Source: Ciona savignyi
Lineage: Eukaryota; Chordata; Ascidiacea; Phlebobranchia; Cionidae
Direction of reading: 5' to 3'
Length of the DNA: 64,000 nt
NCBI GenBank assembly: GCA_000149265.1
Contig: CH003025.1
Location: 275,657-339,656, forward strand
A program made the translations under genes and the position numbers. The notes beneath the pieces are model-generated. The model did no database searches. It worked only from the letters and a program-made list of their open reading frames with translations, and was not told the origin of the DNA. Position 1 is the stretch's first letter; each line of letters begins with the position of its first letter. Shown piece by piece: positions 12,020-23,200 of this stretch.

Positions 12020-13557
12020 CACTAAACAGCAAGCGAAAAAGAGAAAAAATTACACTGTGGTAATTTAAATAAAAAAATAATATGCGCGCATGTCTGGTGT
12101 GGAAATTACTTTCGGGGATACTCCCTCTGACGTATGCCGACTCAGCTGTAAAGCGGGCATGCACGCAGCGCTGTCCAATCACTTGCTCGTTTCCGCTCTA
12201 ACGAAACTGCTTTGACTAATCTCTTAATGCATATCAATGTAATCGAATGCGTTTCAAGATCGTGTATTTTACCGATTTACCACGAGATAAATCTGCATGT
12301 ACGTCACAATTGACGCGAAATGCGTTCGAGAAGACATTGCGCAAGAAATAATTGAACACATTTTGGAACGTCCTGACCAAAGTATTACGCCACAATTGTG
12401 TAATCGGAAAGGAGAAATTGTTACAACTTGGGACAAGTTATCGTCCCACTGTTAAATAATCAATGTAAACCGACGACATAACTTTGGAATGCAATGGAAA
12501 GTGCGACCAGTAGATCAATTAACCACGCATACCAAATCACGTTTCGATTACGTCACCTCGGCATGTCCGCTGGAACGCTGCTATAAAAAGATTTCGGTAT
12601 TTTTATCTCATTTGTATAAGGTTGGCCCTAAAAATTACGTCACCCGAAACCGCTATGCAATCCAATGCGTTTTGTGACTAATTTTGCTGCCCCGGGATAT
12701 TTTTACTGATTTCTTTTATTGGTTTAAGTTCGTCTGTGTCCTCATCGAAGAAACTGGAAACAAACTAGTCGTAATTCAAAAATAATTCAGACAGAAACCA
12801 TTAAACTCACATTAGCTTTTTTAATCAGAGTTCATTAGTTTTTAGAATACTATGTATACGCAAATGATAATGATTATGTTTTCCTTTCTATTACCATATT
12901 CACGCAAATCAAACGTCCAATACGCAAAGCAACCATTTACTAAAAGAAAATCCTTATCGCTTGAGGCTAGCAACCCTAACATTGACCGATTTATTTTCCC
13001 CGAACCGTATACAAATTTAGGTTAGTTAAGCGACTAGAATACTACATGAACGCCCTCCGGACACTTGACACACTGTCAATTTGTTAGATGCCAAAAAATG
13101 AACTATACCTCGGAATCCCTTATACGTCTTAAATTATACCTTATACCGGTTAATTTATTGCTTTAAATTTAAAGCTTAACATCCCCTTTACGTCGACTGT
13201 AATACACACTTATATTAATAAAGGAAAATGGGAAAAGCGCAATGGAGAGGGTACAACAATATGAATTGCGCGTTGACAGGACGGATACTTTTTACAGCCC
13301 TGAAATACTATACCGCATCCCAATAAAACAACGTTGGTTTAGAAACTGGTGTATAGCAATTTATCCAACGCGTATGCTTGATCCTATATTTGAGGCTCCC
13401 CGTTTTATCGCAATCATTTAACCACAAGGCGTTAGCGGCAAAGGTGTTTTAAGGCCAGGAAATCTTTATAAGTAAGCAGTCCGAGCGAAAAACGTTCATG
13501 GATCGTAGCTGGAATTCTCTGCATGTCTTTTGAGCTACGTTTTGGCAAGGCAGTCTA
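12020..13557. other. Intergenic sequence, nothing recognised
   Basis: No gene, RNA or repeat was recognised between the IL-17 promoter and the tandem duplication at 13558. A plus-strand open frame at 12489-12677 has no protein-like features. Confidence 0.4.
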
Positions 13558-13797
13558 TTTAATAGCGTGGCCGTTTGTGCTATTTATAGATGTATCTTAC
13601 CACGTTGTTTGGCGTTGGCAAACACCATTGTGGTCAGATTATTACATAATTAAGTTGGATATTTGGTTGAGGCGTTTATTTATAACGTGGTAATCTGTGC
13701 TATTTATAGATTTATCTTGTTACGTAAATCGGCGTGGGCAGAGATCACTGCGATCAGAATTTGATATTGTAGGAGGATATTCGTATCAGAAAAGTAA
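13558..13797. repeat. Tandem duplication, 2 x 120 bp
   Basis: Two diverged units at 13558-13677 and 13678-13797 keep the same spacing. Both hold CTGTGCTATTTATAGAT or a one-base variant, then a GTATCTT/TTATCTT block, then GGCGT.GGCA, then GATCAGA/GGTCAGA. The period is exactly 120 bp. They lie about 1.7 kb upstream of the IL-17 start and could be a duplicated regulatory module. Confidence 0.65.
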
Positions 13798-15284
13798 ACA
13801 TAAAATGGGTTATTTGCGTCCCCACTTTCTTGGACGGGAATAGTAATTTAAAGTCGACAAAACTCCTTTACGGGTATTTTTTAGTTGAATAAACTATTTT
13901 GCGATCGAAATCGGTGCTTTTTTAACGGTAAAGTACTTCTTATTTGTTGAAGGATTACCCATTGGCAAAATAAGTTCCGTGTCAGAAGGGCCTTGTTACT
14001 GCGTAATCAGGTGCGTCATGCTTTTCATTGCGCCATGGACAATGTGGTGCAGTCCCACGATGTGTGCGTAATAAGGCCGGTAAACTGTATTAAGCAACAT
14101 TGCCGCATTTTGTATCCCTTTGATTTATCTTCTTATCAGCCTAAATACCTTTTAACGTGTAGGCTCTGATACCATGCTTTCAACGATTCTGGGGTATCTA
14201 ATTAATTTATTTCACAGTGTGTGAATTTCCAGCTTGCAAATTTTATATTGGGCAACAACTGAATGCAATAAAGACGAGGCATGCTGAGGAAAGTCTTCCC
14301 ACCGTGCCCTTGAAAATGCACATATTTGGAGAAGTGATGAAAAAAATGGCAACAAACACAACAGAAAATATTAATAAAAAATTACACTGGGAATTTCTTG
14401 AGGCAAACCGACCGGTGTGTTATTGTCATCTCAATAGACCTTACTAATGAGCTAGTCTGTGTCAAGTCTTATAAACAAGGTAACTAAAATAAACAGGATA
14501 AGTTAATAGCATATGATGATTACAGCCGCATAAAGATTGGTGGATCCACTTTTGGTTACTCAGCAAACTACTTTGCAAATCATGACAAGACACTACCACA
14601 CGTCACATTCTGCGGCATAAATCGTGATTAATTGCACACATGTCTAGCACGCTAGTTTGTGCCAACTTTAAAATAATCCAGTATTAATTTCAACATCCTT
14701 CCGTTGCATACAGAAGGTTTGCCCACGCACGAGTTCGATAAGTGAACTAAATATATATGTTGTTTTAATGAAAACAGCACGCAGCAGGTTCCAGTTTAGA
14801 CGGTTATGTTGGAAATATAAGCAAAAAGGACAAATAAAGCGGAATTAGATTTACATAAACCAAACATTAATTGTATTATAATAAACCACTTTGTGTTATG
14901 TATGCAATAATATCTGAAGGAGCGCTCGAAAATAAGAGAGAAAAGATAGACAAATCGCGAAAAGACAAACTGTTTCATTTAAATGTATTTGCCGCTTTTT
15001 GGCAACGCCGTCGTTTTAAATGGAAAATCCCCGGTAAAAACTTAACTTTAGACGGAAATCCCTATCAAACGCGATTATACACGAGACTGGCAGCGTGTGA
15101 TTAATAACATATATGTTTACGGAATTGTGATTTACAAAGCGTTGCTTAATATCAAACAGAGAGGTAAGCGACTGTGTGGGACATACCTTATTAACTTTCT
15201 GGTTTGATTAAGGTTATATATTGTGTTATAAAGATTGTGGGAAAACGTGTCACGCGCGGTATTCAAAGCAACGACCTAAACTTT
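13798..15284. other. Intergenic sequence, nothing recognised
   Basis: Open frames at 14217-14447 and 14871-15104 (plus) are short, lysine-rich and without recognisable domains. No RNA gene or repeat was identified. Confidence 0.4.
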
Positions 15285-15751
15285 AGGAGTCGTTTAACTA
15301 ATTTTTTTCCATATCACTTCAATGCAAACTGACCTCACAAAAACGGGTGTCACTCAAAATCATGACATAGGAAGTCTTAGTTTTTTTCACAATTTAAAAT
15401 TGAAGCTTGGGTTTGCAACCTAAACTCAAAACCCTCTAAAATTTGCTGAAAATTTTTGATCCCATACCCCTTTGTACATCGGCAACTTTTTCAAACAAAA
15501 CAGCTAGCAGATACACAATCAACACCTTTATTTTACAAAACACTGCTCCACGATTACAAAACTTTACAGCTTAACGAGAACACCGGCGCGCAGCCTAGCA
15601 CATGCTGCTTTCAACCAAACAAACATTGGGGAATTACCACCATTGTTACTCAGCAAAACAATCGTTTAAAAACAGTGACTAGGAAAGGGTACCACTCGTC
15701 ACATCCTGCCGCGTATCAAAACCTTAAGGTTTAATTGGTTATACGCAATCA
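15285..15751 (-). mobile_element. MITE-C copy 2
   Basis: Reverse-oriented full-length copy (467 bp). It starts with AGGAGTCGTTTAACTAATTT and ends in a diverged form of the other inverted repeat (TTAATTGGTTATACGCAATC). It contains the segment missing from copy 1. The 92-residue open frame across it is element sequence. It is more diverged than copies 3 and 4, so it is probably older. Confidence 0.8.
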
Positions 15752-15819
15752 ATTCACACCGAACGCTATACTGACTGAGCCACTATGACTATTCGCAATT
15801 ATCGACTATGCTGCCTGGT

Positions 15820-15915
15820 TGTGTGGCCGAATGGTTAACACGACCGATACATACTCCGACTGTTATACAAAAAACGGCTCTGGTAACGAGCCCATCACGA
15901 GTTCTAAACTTAGCT
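15820..15915 (+). repeat. SINE-B / tRNA(Ser/Leu)-like repeat
   Basis: Same layout as 6722-6818: GTGTGGCCGAATGGTTAACA as A-box region, an AT-rich arm with ACCGATACATACTCCGACTG, then GAGTTCTAAACT as a decayed B box. It lies just beyond MITE-C copy 2. Confidence 0.6.
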
Positions 15916-17033
15916 TGATAAAAAAAACACCTTACTTTACTAACATCGCTGTTATACAGTAATATTGTGTTATAATAATGGTTTGTTTTTTTATTTCAAT
16001 AATGTCACGGGAATAAACAGCGGAAACTGTAAACTTTGATATAATAAGAAAAAATAAGAAAACTGCACATCGCAGTTTAAAACTCGAATTAATTTTTAAA
16101 CAATTTAACTCTGTATCCCTATAAGTTACTCAAGCCTCCTTCACCCTTTTTGTTTACAATTTCATGTTACGTTTCGTATAAAGCGTCATTTAAAATCATA
16201 TATTCTTAATTGATAAAAACGGTTTCCCTACATGAATCATCATTTAGAAGAGAATGTTCAAATTTTATCCCCGCAAATGGGAGATGGGGCGTTATCACAC
16301 CGCCAATCGCCAGATTGCCTCCCGCCCACGGAGCTAATTCAGTATGTTGTAATGTTTAGGCTAATTGTCTGTAATAAATCCATTTCTCTATACTGACCAT
16401 TTTAAAATTGGTATAGATAAATAAACAACAACAGCCACCGAGTATTTTCTCTATATGTATTTATTTAAAACTGTTCCTTAAAATCGGTGTAAAGTGCGAG
16501 AGCTTAAAAAGTTAAAATTAGGATACTTAAGATAGTTATTTTTTATCTTTCCCCGAAGACAGTTAAAATAGACCACATGTCCTCGTTTTTTAATTTAGTA
16601 ATTTTTAAAATAATGTTCAAGTTCATAAGGATAAACTTACAAATCGTACTAAGATAAAAATGTAATATGTCGGTTTGATGGCACTTTTTGTCCAGGGATG
16701 TTAATTATAACTCAGAGATTTAAACCGAGTAGTCGTCAAAGGACGACCTGTCCTGCTGTTAGTTTTGTGTGGTTGAATGTTACGAAATTTTGCTACTATT
16801 TTAACACGAAACTTACGCATGTGGTTGTGGTTTATCATAAAAACAGGCATTGTATTATACAGAGACCGCCAATTATTGTGCATTCTCTGCTGCCATACAC
16901 ATTGACCTACCGAAATAAACTACATATATTCAGACAGTTCAATTCTAATATCGTCTCGGTCACTTCCTACTAGATGTTATGTCGGGGAAGTTACATAACG
17001 GCAGAATCCACTAGATAAATGAGCTAGAAATTA
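15916..17033. other. Intergenic sequence, nothing recognised
   Basis: AT-rich, with no supported exon. The plus frame at 16698-16973 and its minus shadow show no domain or codon character of a gene. A weak SINE-A-like fragment (3' half, minus) may lie at about 16235-16345. Confidence 0.4.
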
Positions 17034-17072
17034 GAGAGTGTCAAACACGTGTTTGTCACCACTATTTTTAAA
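17034..17072 (-). repeat. Fragment matching the right end of the 335-bp-unit element
   Basis: The reverse complement carries AATAGTGGTG...AAACACGTG.TTGACACTCTCTA, which is the right end shared by the two large elements at 31455-33168 and 35888-38097. No other part of that element is nearby, so this is a solo end or a short relative. Confidence 0.5.
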
Positions 17073-17160
17073 CTCATTTTAATTTTACGATATATGTTTC
17101 TACGTGCATAAACGTTGGGTTCCCTGGTTATCTAATTATTCGTGGTAAAAGTCGTAAAAA

Positions 17161-17444
17161 AGTCCGGCCGGTTAGTCTGGCGGTTAAGTGCAATCAAAAG
17201 GTTGCAGGTGCGAAACTGGTCGCTAGCTAGTCGGTTGTGTCCTTGGGTAAGGCACTTTAACGACATTGGCTACACCCAGCGGATTAATGGGTTCTACCAA
17301 ATTGAAGGAGCCTGTCTATCATACACAATGCAATAGCTCCGGTAACCGGACGGTGGGCGCGAGGTGATCTGACGATTGCCTGTTTGTTAACCCGATTGGT
17401 TTTCCCATTCACGGGGACAAACATGAATATCCTATCCTACAAAG
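17161..17444 (+). repeat. SINE-A copy, full length
   Basis: Starts at AGTCCGGCCGGTTAGTCTGG (A-box region), has the B-box-like GGTTGCAGGTGCGAAACTGG, the whole body, and ends ACATGAATATCCTATCCTAC. One of the best-preserved copies. Confidence 0.9.
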
Positions 17445-18758
17445 CGTACGTTTATTTCTGCAAAAAAGAAAATAATGTGTTCCCAAGTTACCCATCCATA
17501 CTTCGATACTTGATATCTATATTTCTAAATGAAACAAACAGGCTGTTTGTTGTCTAACCAATCTTTTGATATATCTTATACAAATTGTATAACGTTTGTT
17601 TCTGCAAACAGAAACTATAATGGGTTCCCGGTTATATTTTTGCGTTATTTTCAGGATAAACTGGGATATTTAAATGTATTTTTGGGTTAATTTTATAATA
17701 TAAAAATAATTAAATTGAATGGTCCCTTTTAGATCTACGTCATCGAAAACAAAAAACGAGCACAAAACGATAATATTCTCGGGCCCAGCAGGTGATTTAT
17801 TGGCGTGATTTACCCCAAATTTGCCACTGTGTAGCTTAAATATATTAGCTTACACCTCTAAGGCGTTAACTTACCAGGTTATTTTAATTATGTTATTATG
17901 TGGCTTTAAAGCAGATTGATCACATGACCACTGGTTTGAGTGCGGTTTATCTAGTGTTAGATGGGTTTCCCGAAAAATGGTTCATGGTGGGTATGGGATA
18001 TCCTAAAACGTTTTTTGTTCATAAAAAAATCACTATCGCTTTGTGTTGGTTTTAACTCTTTTATATATTCGGTAATAGTGTATTGCATCCACATAATTTA
18101 AGGGATTTACCGTGGTAACTTGGCGTATGTATAGGCCTATATACACTGCGTATGTGTACTTTTTTCAGTCATTATTAATATCCATATTAATAACTTTAAC
18201 CTTAATTTTAATTAAATATTACTTACCAGTCATAAAATAGCAGCTGTTAGAAAATAATTGGCGCCGAAAATTCGTAAAATGGCGTCATACTTATATTTTT
18301 GTTTACATCGGGAATTTCCCTTGCGTAAATTACCAAAAAGTTACCACTCTCGATCGAAACTACAATAGCTAATAGAAGATTTAACATAATTAAACCGTTT
18401 GTTTTATTTTAAATAAAGCGTAAATGAGACTGGTCACCATTTTTTGTGGGATTTAAATATTTTTCCGATTGCGGGAATTTTTCTCGTGATTTCTGTTAAT
18501 TAAAGGTCGTTGCAAATATCAACAAGACCATTAAGATTTCTGAAAGTTTTAACTGGATTAGATAACCCCATCATGCCAATAATCTGGCGACATGGCATGT
18601 CTGTTACCAGCGTGAAGCAGAAAAAAAACGAAGTAAAATGTGTTTCCAACGTAATTCCGAAGGTAACCCATAAACAGTATTGTAGCTCTGTAAAACACTT
18701 ACACAATTGTTCGTGGTAGTTTTGTTAACCTAAAATTAAATTTTGACGGATTCAGACA
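17445..18758. other. Intergenic sequence, nothing recognised
   Basis: AT-rich DNA without supported genes. The overlapping frames at 18500-18719 on both strands are not protein-like. Confidence 0.4.
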
Positions 18759-18789
18759 TAAGAATGGGCTATTAAGCTACCCATTCTTA
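18759..18789. other. Perfect 10-bp hairpin
   Basis: TAAGAATGGG and CCCATTCTTA flank an 11-base loop. No T-run follows, and no gene ends here. Confidence 0.5.
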
Positions 18790-18827
18790 CGATGAACAGG
18801 GCAATTTCATGAACCCGAGCAGGATGT

Positions 18828-19037
18828 GGGTGCCTCTAAAAAGTACAGGATCGCTTGGATTGCTATGGAAAGTAATTCTAACTCTGTTTCAAACACTAAT
18901 CTCAACCCCAGAACTAACTTTAACCCCAACCCTAACATTATTATCATGGCTTTTATAATTACGAAGTATAGTATGCGATTCAAGCGCTCCATGTGATCCA
19001 AGCGTTCTAAGCAATTCCGTAGTATTTAGAGGTACCC
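18828..19037. mobile_element. Small inverted-repeat element (MITE-like), 210 bp
   Basis: The left end GGGTGCCTCTAAAAAGTAC is mirrored at the right end by GGGTACCTCTAAATACTAC (reverse complement). The similarity continues inwards for about 15 bp through GGATCGCTTGG / GGAATTGCTTAG. The centre has degenerate CCCTAAC/CCCCAAC units. No target-site duplication is clear and no protein is encoded. Confidence 0.5.
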
Positions 19038-20226
19038 GAATAAACACGCTATTCTAATCTATAATATCCTTAAAAGACGGCTCAAGTGCTAATGGTAGTT
19101 GCTCATTCGCACATACAAAGATAACAAGAACTGCAAAAATCGTAATTTTACATATATTTGACGCGACACTAAACATTACGGCTAAGTCATGGCCTATGCT
19201 AATCAATGGCAACCTGGCAATAGTAATACACGCAGTAATTGGTTGCTGCTAACGCGCATGCAAATGATTTGATCGAACTACTTGCCACGCTGGTAAGCAT
19301 ACGTGTAAAGCAGTGGAACAAAAATACGTCGGTGGGCAAGTGGCATCTTCAACATTTGTTTATATGGTAAAATAATCACCCGCTAAACAATTACCAATTG
19401 ACCAAGGAAGTTAGTTAGCCAGCAAAAATACGAACAGGTAATTACCCCAGTGACAATTTGGCAATTGTATAATTAACCAGTGAACCAAACTTAATTAAAA
19501 TTTGTCCAAAAACGGTGTAACTAAGTTCCTACATTATCTACATAATTTGGTTTAATTTTTTAAATGGAAGCGTCCGGGGTTGAGATTTTAACATTAGGGC
19601 AGTGGAAATTATGAAGTTGAAGTTAACACGGGAATGGGCAAAGCAGTGGCAAAAGCATGATTACCAGCGATATTACTAATAACCACTACATCGATAATAA
19701 TGGATGAAATTTACAAAAGGTGGTGGGTATAAAGTGTTCATACAATTTTGATTTCTATGGAAAAAGACACAAAAAAAGGTTTTTAAATTCTTGTTCACAA
19801 ACAAAACAAAAAAACGATAAGGGAAAAAACGAAAAAAACAGACAGTTGTGGATATTTGGAGATAAAAAAGAAATCATCCGCAACATTTTGCCGCGTGTAG
19901 AGAGCGCTACGAGTTTTGATGGAATAGTGATATGATGTCACAGTGGGACTGGACGACACGAAAAGATGAAATGAGAGGTTGGGAACTCCATGCTGAAATG
20001 GACAGCACAGAAGGGAGACTCACTTTTAAATGTTTTGGAACTTTAAAACATATGGCAAGTTATGTTTTCATAAAAATTTGTTTCAAAAAACAGCAATCAT
20101 TTTCTTATAAGTTTTCTTTTAAACAGAAAACATTTTCACTTTGTGAAAAAAAACAACTAAATTTGGAATTGAAACAAACTGCATTACATCACCGATACCC
20201 ATAACCGCTGCCGTTATGCGCAGATC

Positions 20227-20232
20227 TTTATT
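20227..20232 (-). promoter_or_regulatory. Poly(A) signal of endophilin-B
   Basis: AATAAA on the minus strand, 11 nt after the endophilin-B stop codon. Very close to the stop but plausible; other signals further down cannot be excluded. Confidence 0.5.
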
Positions 20233-20242
20233 CTATTGCTAT

Positions 20243-23200
20243 TCAATCAAGCAAACAAATATAAGAGACCGGGACTTTCCCTTTTGTGGTTCCTCTCTGT
20301 CCGATCATCCAGTCCTTGCTGAGCCCTGGTGCTCCGTGCACAATTATTATCTGCGGATAATGGTTGTTGAGATTTTGTGCGCACAGTCAGGTTTTATAAG
20401 AAACTTATAGCGTGTATACCCGGCCTATCCTGCTGGTTAGCATATTAGTATTGGGTCAAACTGTCAACCAAATGTGTTGGGATTAAAACCAGTTGCTATC
20501 TAGTCGATTGTGGTTTAAAAAGGGCAATTTAGGAGACATAGCTTAAACCTAGTGGATTAACTAGTATCACCACCAACATTTATAATATCTGCGGACTGTG
20601 GGCATGAGGTTATGTGAAAACTACAAGTGTTATATTGCCAATATTATCCAACCTACAAGGAGAAATCCATTCTTTTACATCAAAAGGCAAGCTTCAACAC
20701 TAAATATCTGAAGATGCGAAATACTAATAAAGCTCACCAGATATGACAAAAAGTTGGTCCATTATTTATTATGCTCTTAAGTTGGAAGACAAGAAAACCC
20801 CTGCTTATAAAATAAAAATGCTTAGTTTTTTCAAGTTGTGACATAAACAAAAAGATGCATCCTTACCAGTTAAACTATTTGAGGTTTTTAATCTCATCTA
20901 TAATAGATTTAAATATATATATTGCTAACTGTGTCTAATACACACAGTCGAGCCGTCTAACCTCATCTGCGAGCAGAGACAGCTCGGTAGAATCCGTAGC
21001 GTCGTAATCGTACAACACCCTGGCTTGCTTGCTTTGTGACAGAGGAGTGTAATCATTACTCTGTGCGATGCTCCCCACTTGTACGGCTGCTTTGCTTGAG
21101 TTCGATCGGTTGAACAAATTAAGCGAGGGGGAGGGCTCACTGGTCCTGAAAATGAGAATATGTATAAATATAATATATTATATTATTATATATATAGTCC
21201 TATACTCCTATAGAGAATGATATATATACACAGACAAATTTGGCTAAAATTTAAATTTCGTCCAGTCTGTTTCCACTGTAATGCGCTGTGCTGTCAGCTG
21301 AAAGGGCTGTCAGATCAAAATCAGATTGTAGCTAGTTTGGTTGTTGAGATTAGATGATGACTACGGTTTACCAATAACCAATAATCATAATTCCTGGTAT
21401 AAATAGATATAATTGACTTGTAAAAATCAATATCTTTGTGTTCTCAGTAAACCGAAAAATGTCTCATTGTGCAAAATTACACCACGGTTTAACACAATAA
21501 AATAAAAGGTGTTCTGTACAGGAGGATAAGAACTTGTTGTTTTGTTAAATGGAGCAAAAGCATTGTTCCACAACATGTTTGCATAAGCACGTTGGTAAGG
21601 TTGTGACTTCTAAAACATTAGAATTAAACTTAGATCAGACAAAATATATTTTTTTACGGTAAATGGTGTAATTTGCACTACCTGGAGTGCCTGCCACTCC
21701 TGACCTAAATTAGTTGGGAATTTACCTTAATTGGGCTTGTAGGTCCTTCATATGTTGGTAGCACTTGGCAAAATATTCAGTCTGCGCATCGACAAATTCA
21801 TTTAAACTTCGAGAATGATGGGCCTGGAAATATAATAACCAATGTGTTATTTAGAGAACAATGCAGTTGATATGAGCACTATGCATCTAAAAAAAACAAA
21901 AAAACATAATGCTACATTTTAAGAATACTTGTTTCAGATTTGCATAAATAACTTAATTCTTTTATCAATCAGTTTCTCAAAAAAAATAAATTTTATAATG
22001 TACATACTCGCAGATAAGTCGCAATTTTTTTTATTATATTTTTAAAAAATAATATAGGTGAAATAGGAAGTTATCTTTGCAAAAAATCTAGGAAAAGGAC
22101 CTTTTTTACAACTCTAAATTAAATTTGTTTAACACAAAGCTAATAGTGCTACACATACGGTGGCGCGACCTATCGGCGAGTATATACGGTAATTGACAAG
22201 TTTGCCTAATGATATTTCACTTTCCAGGCTTCTATTGGGTGTCCAAGACTTCAGAAATGACCAGTATAAGCTGGGCTTGGTGATGATAGGAATGTTGTTT
22301 TTTTCGGAAAGATAAATAAATGACAATAGCATTTAACACATGCTGCATTGCGGAATAAGATTGTTTTCTTTATTTCAGAAATTGATGAAACTATAAGTGA
22401 CAATTTCACTGATAAGCTTCAAATACTCCTATCTATGACTATATTCCCAAAACTGATCCAAAGATAATTAATTTTTAGCCAAGGCATACATTTAGTCAAA
22501 GGACATTATCACTCTTCTGTTTTTAAAAAAAACATTCACTGATTGTACAAAATTTGATTCACAGACACAAGGTGTTCCATTTTCACTGTAAATAATAGCC
22601 AATTCACTACAATTCTTTGAACAACTGTTTTTGAAATGGAAAGTCCAAACCACAAGCTGTAACCTCTAAGGTAGTAATTCTTCCTACCACCAATTACCTG
22701 ATGCCAATGAGACGTACAGTAAGTCCTATGCATTAGTAAGCGGACGTCACTAAAAACACAGACAATTAGAAAACCTTTTATTATTCCTTGGTATATATTT
22801 CTTCTTCAACTTTAAAAGTGATTTTTATATTTTGTGTCCAAGTGAAAATGTAAGAAAAGCAAAGTTGTTTTGGTTTTGTATAAAAAATCACAGGGTCAAA
22901 TTGGGGCGTATTGCATTTATATTAAACAAATTCACACTAGAAATGTGATGAATAGCCAGTAATAGGATTCCTTTCATTTATGTTTCGTTAACCTTACATG
23001 GATCTTAAAGCATAGGCCAAACTTGGAACATATCGATGAGTAAAAACGGGAAAGAGTTTCTGCATTGTCTCAAAAGACATCAACCGTATTACTGCCGACA
23101 CCTTTCTATTTTGACTATAGTAATATGTTGCTTTATCCACGAAGCACAAATCCCTTGTCTATCATGATAAGCACACACAGCAGGGCGATGCGCAGTGACT

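Noticed and set aside
14871-15104. 77-codon plus frame
   Set aside because: Lysine-rich, without domains, splice borders or a matching neighbour exon.
19720-20204. Two adjacent plus-strand frames, 71 and 90 codons
   Set aside because: Low-complexity Lys/Phe-rich translations of AT-rich DNA just beyond the endophilin-B 3' end; no similarity seen.
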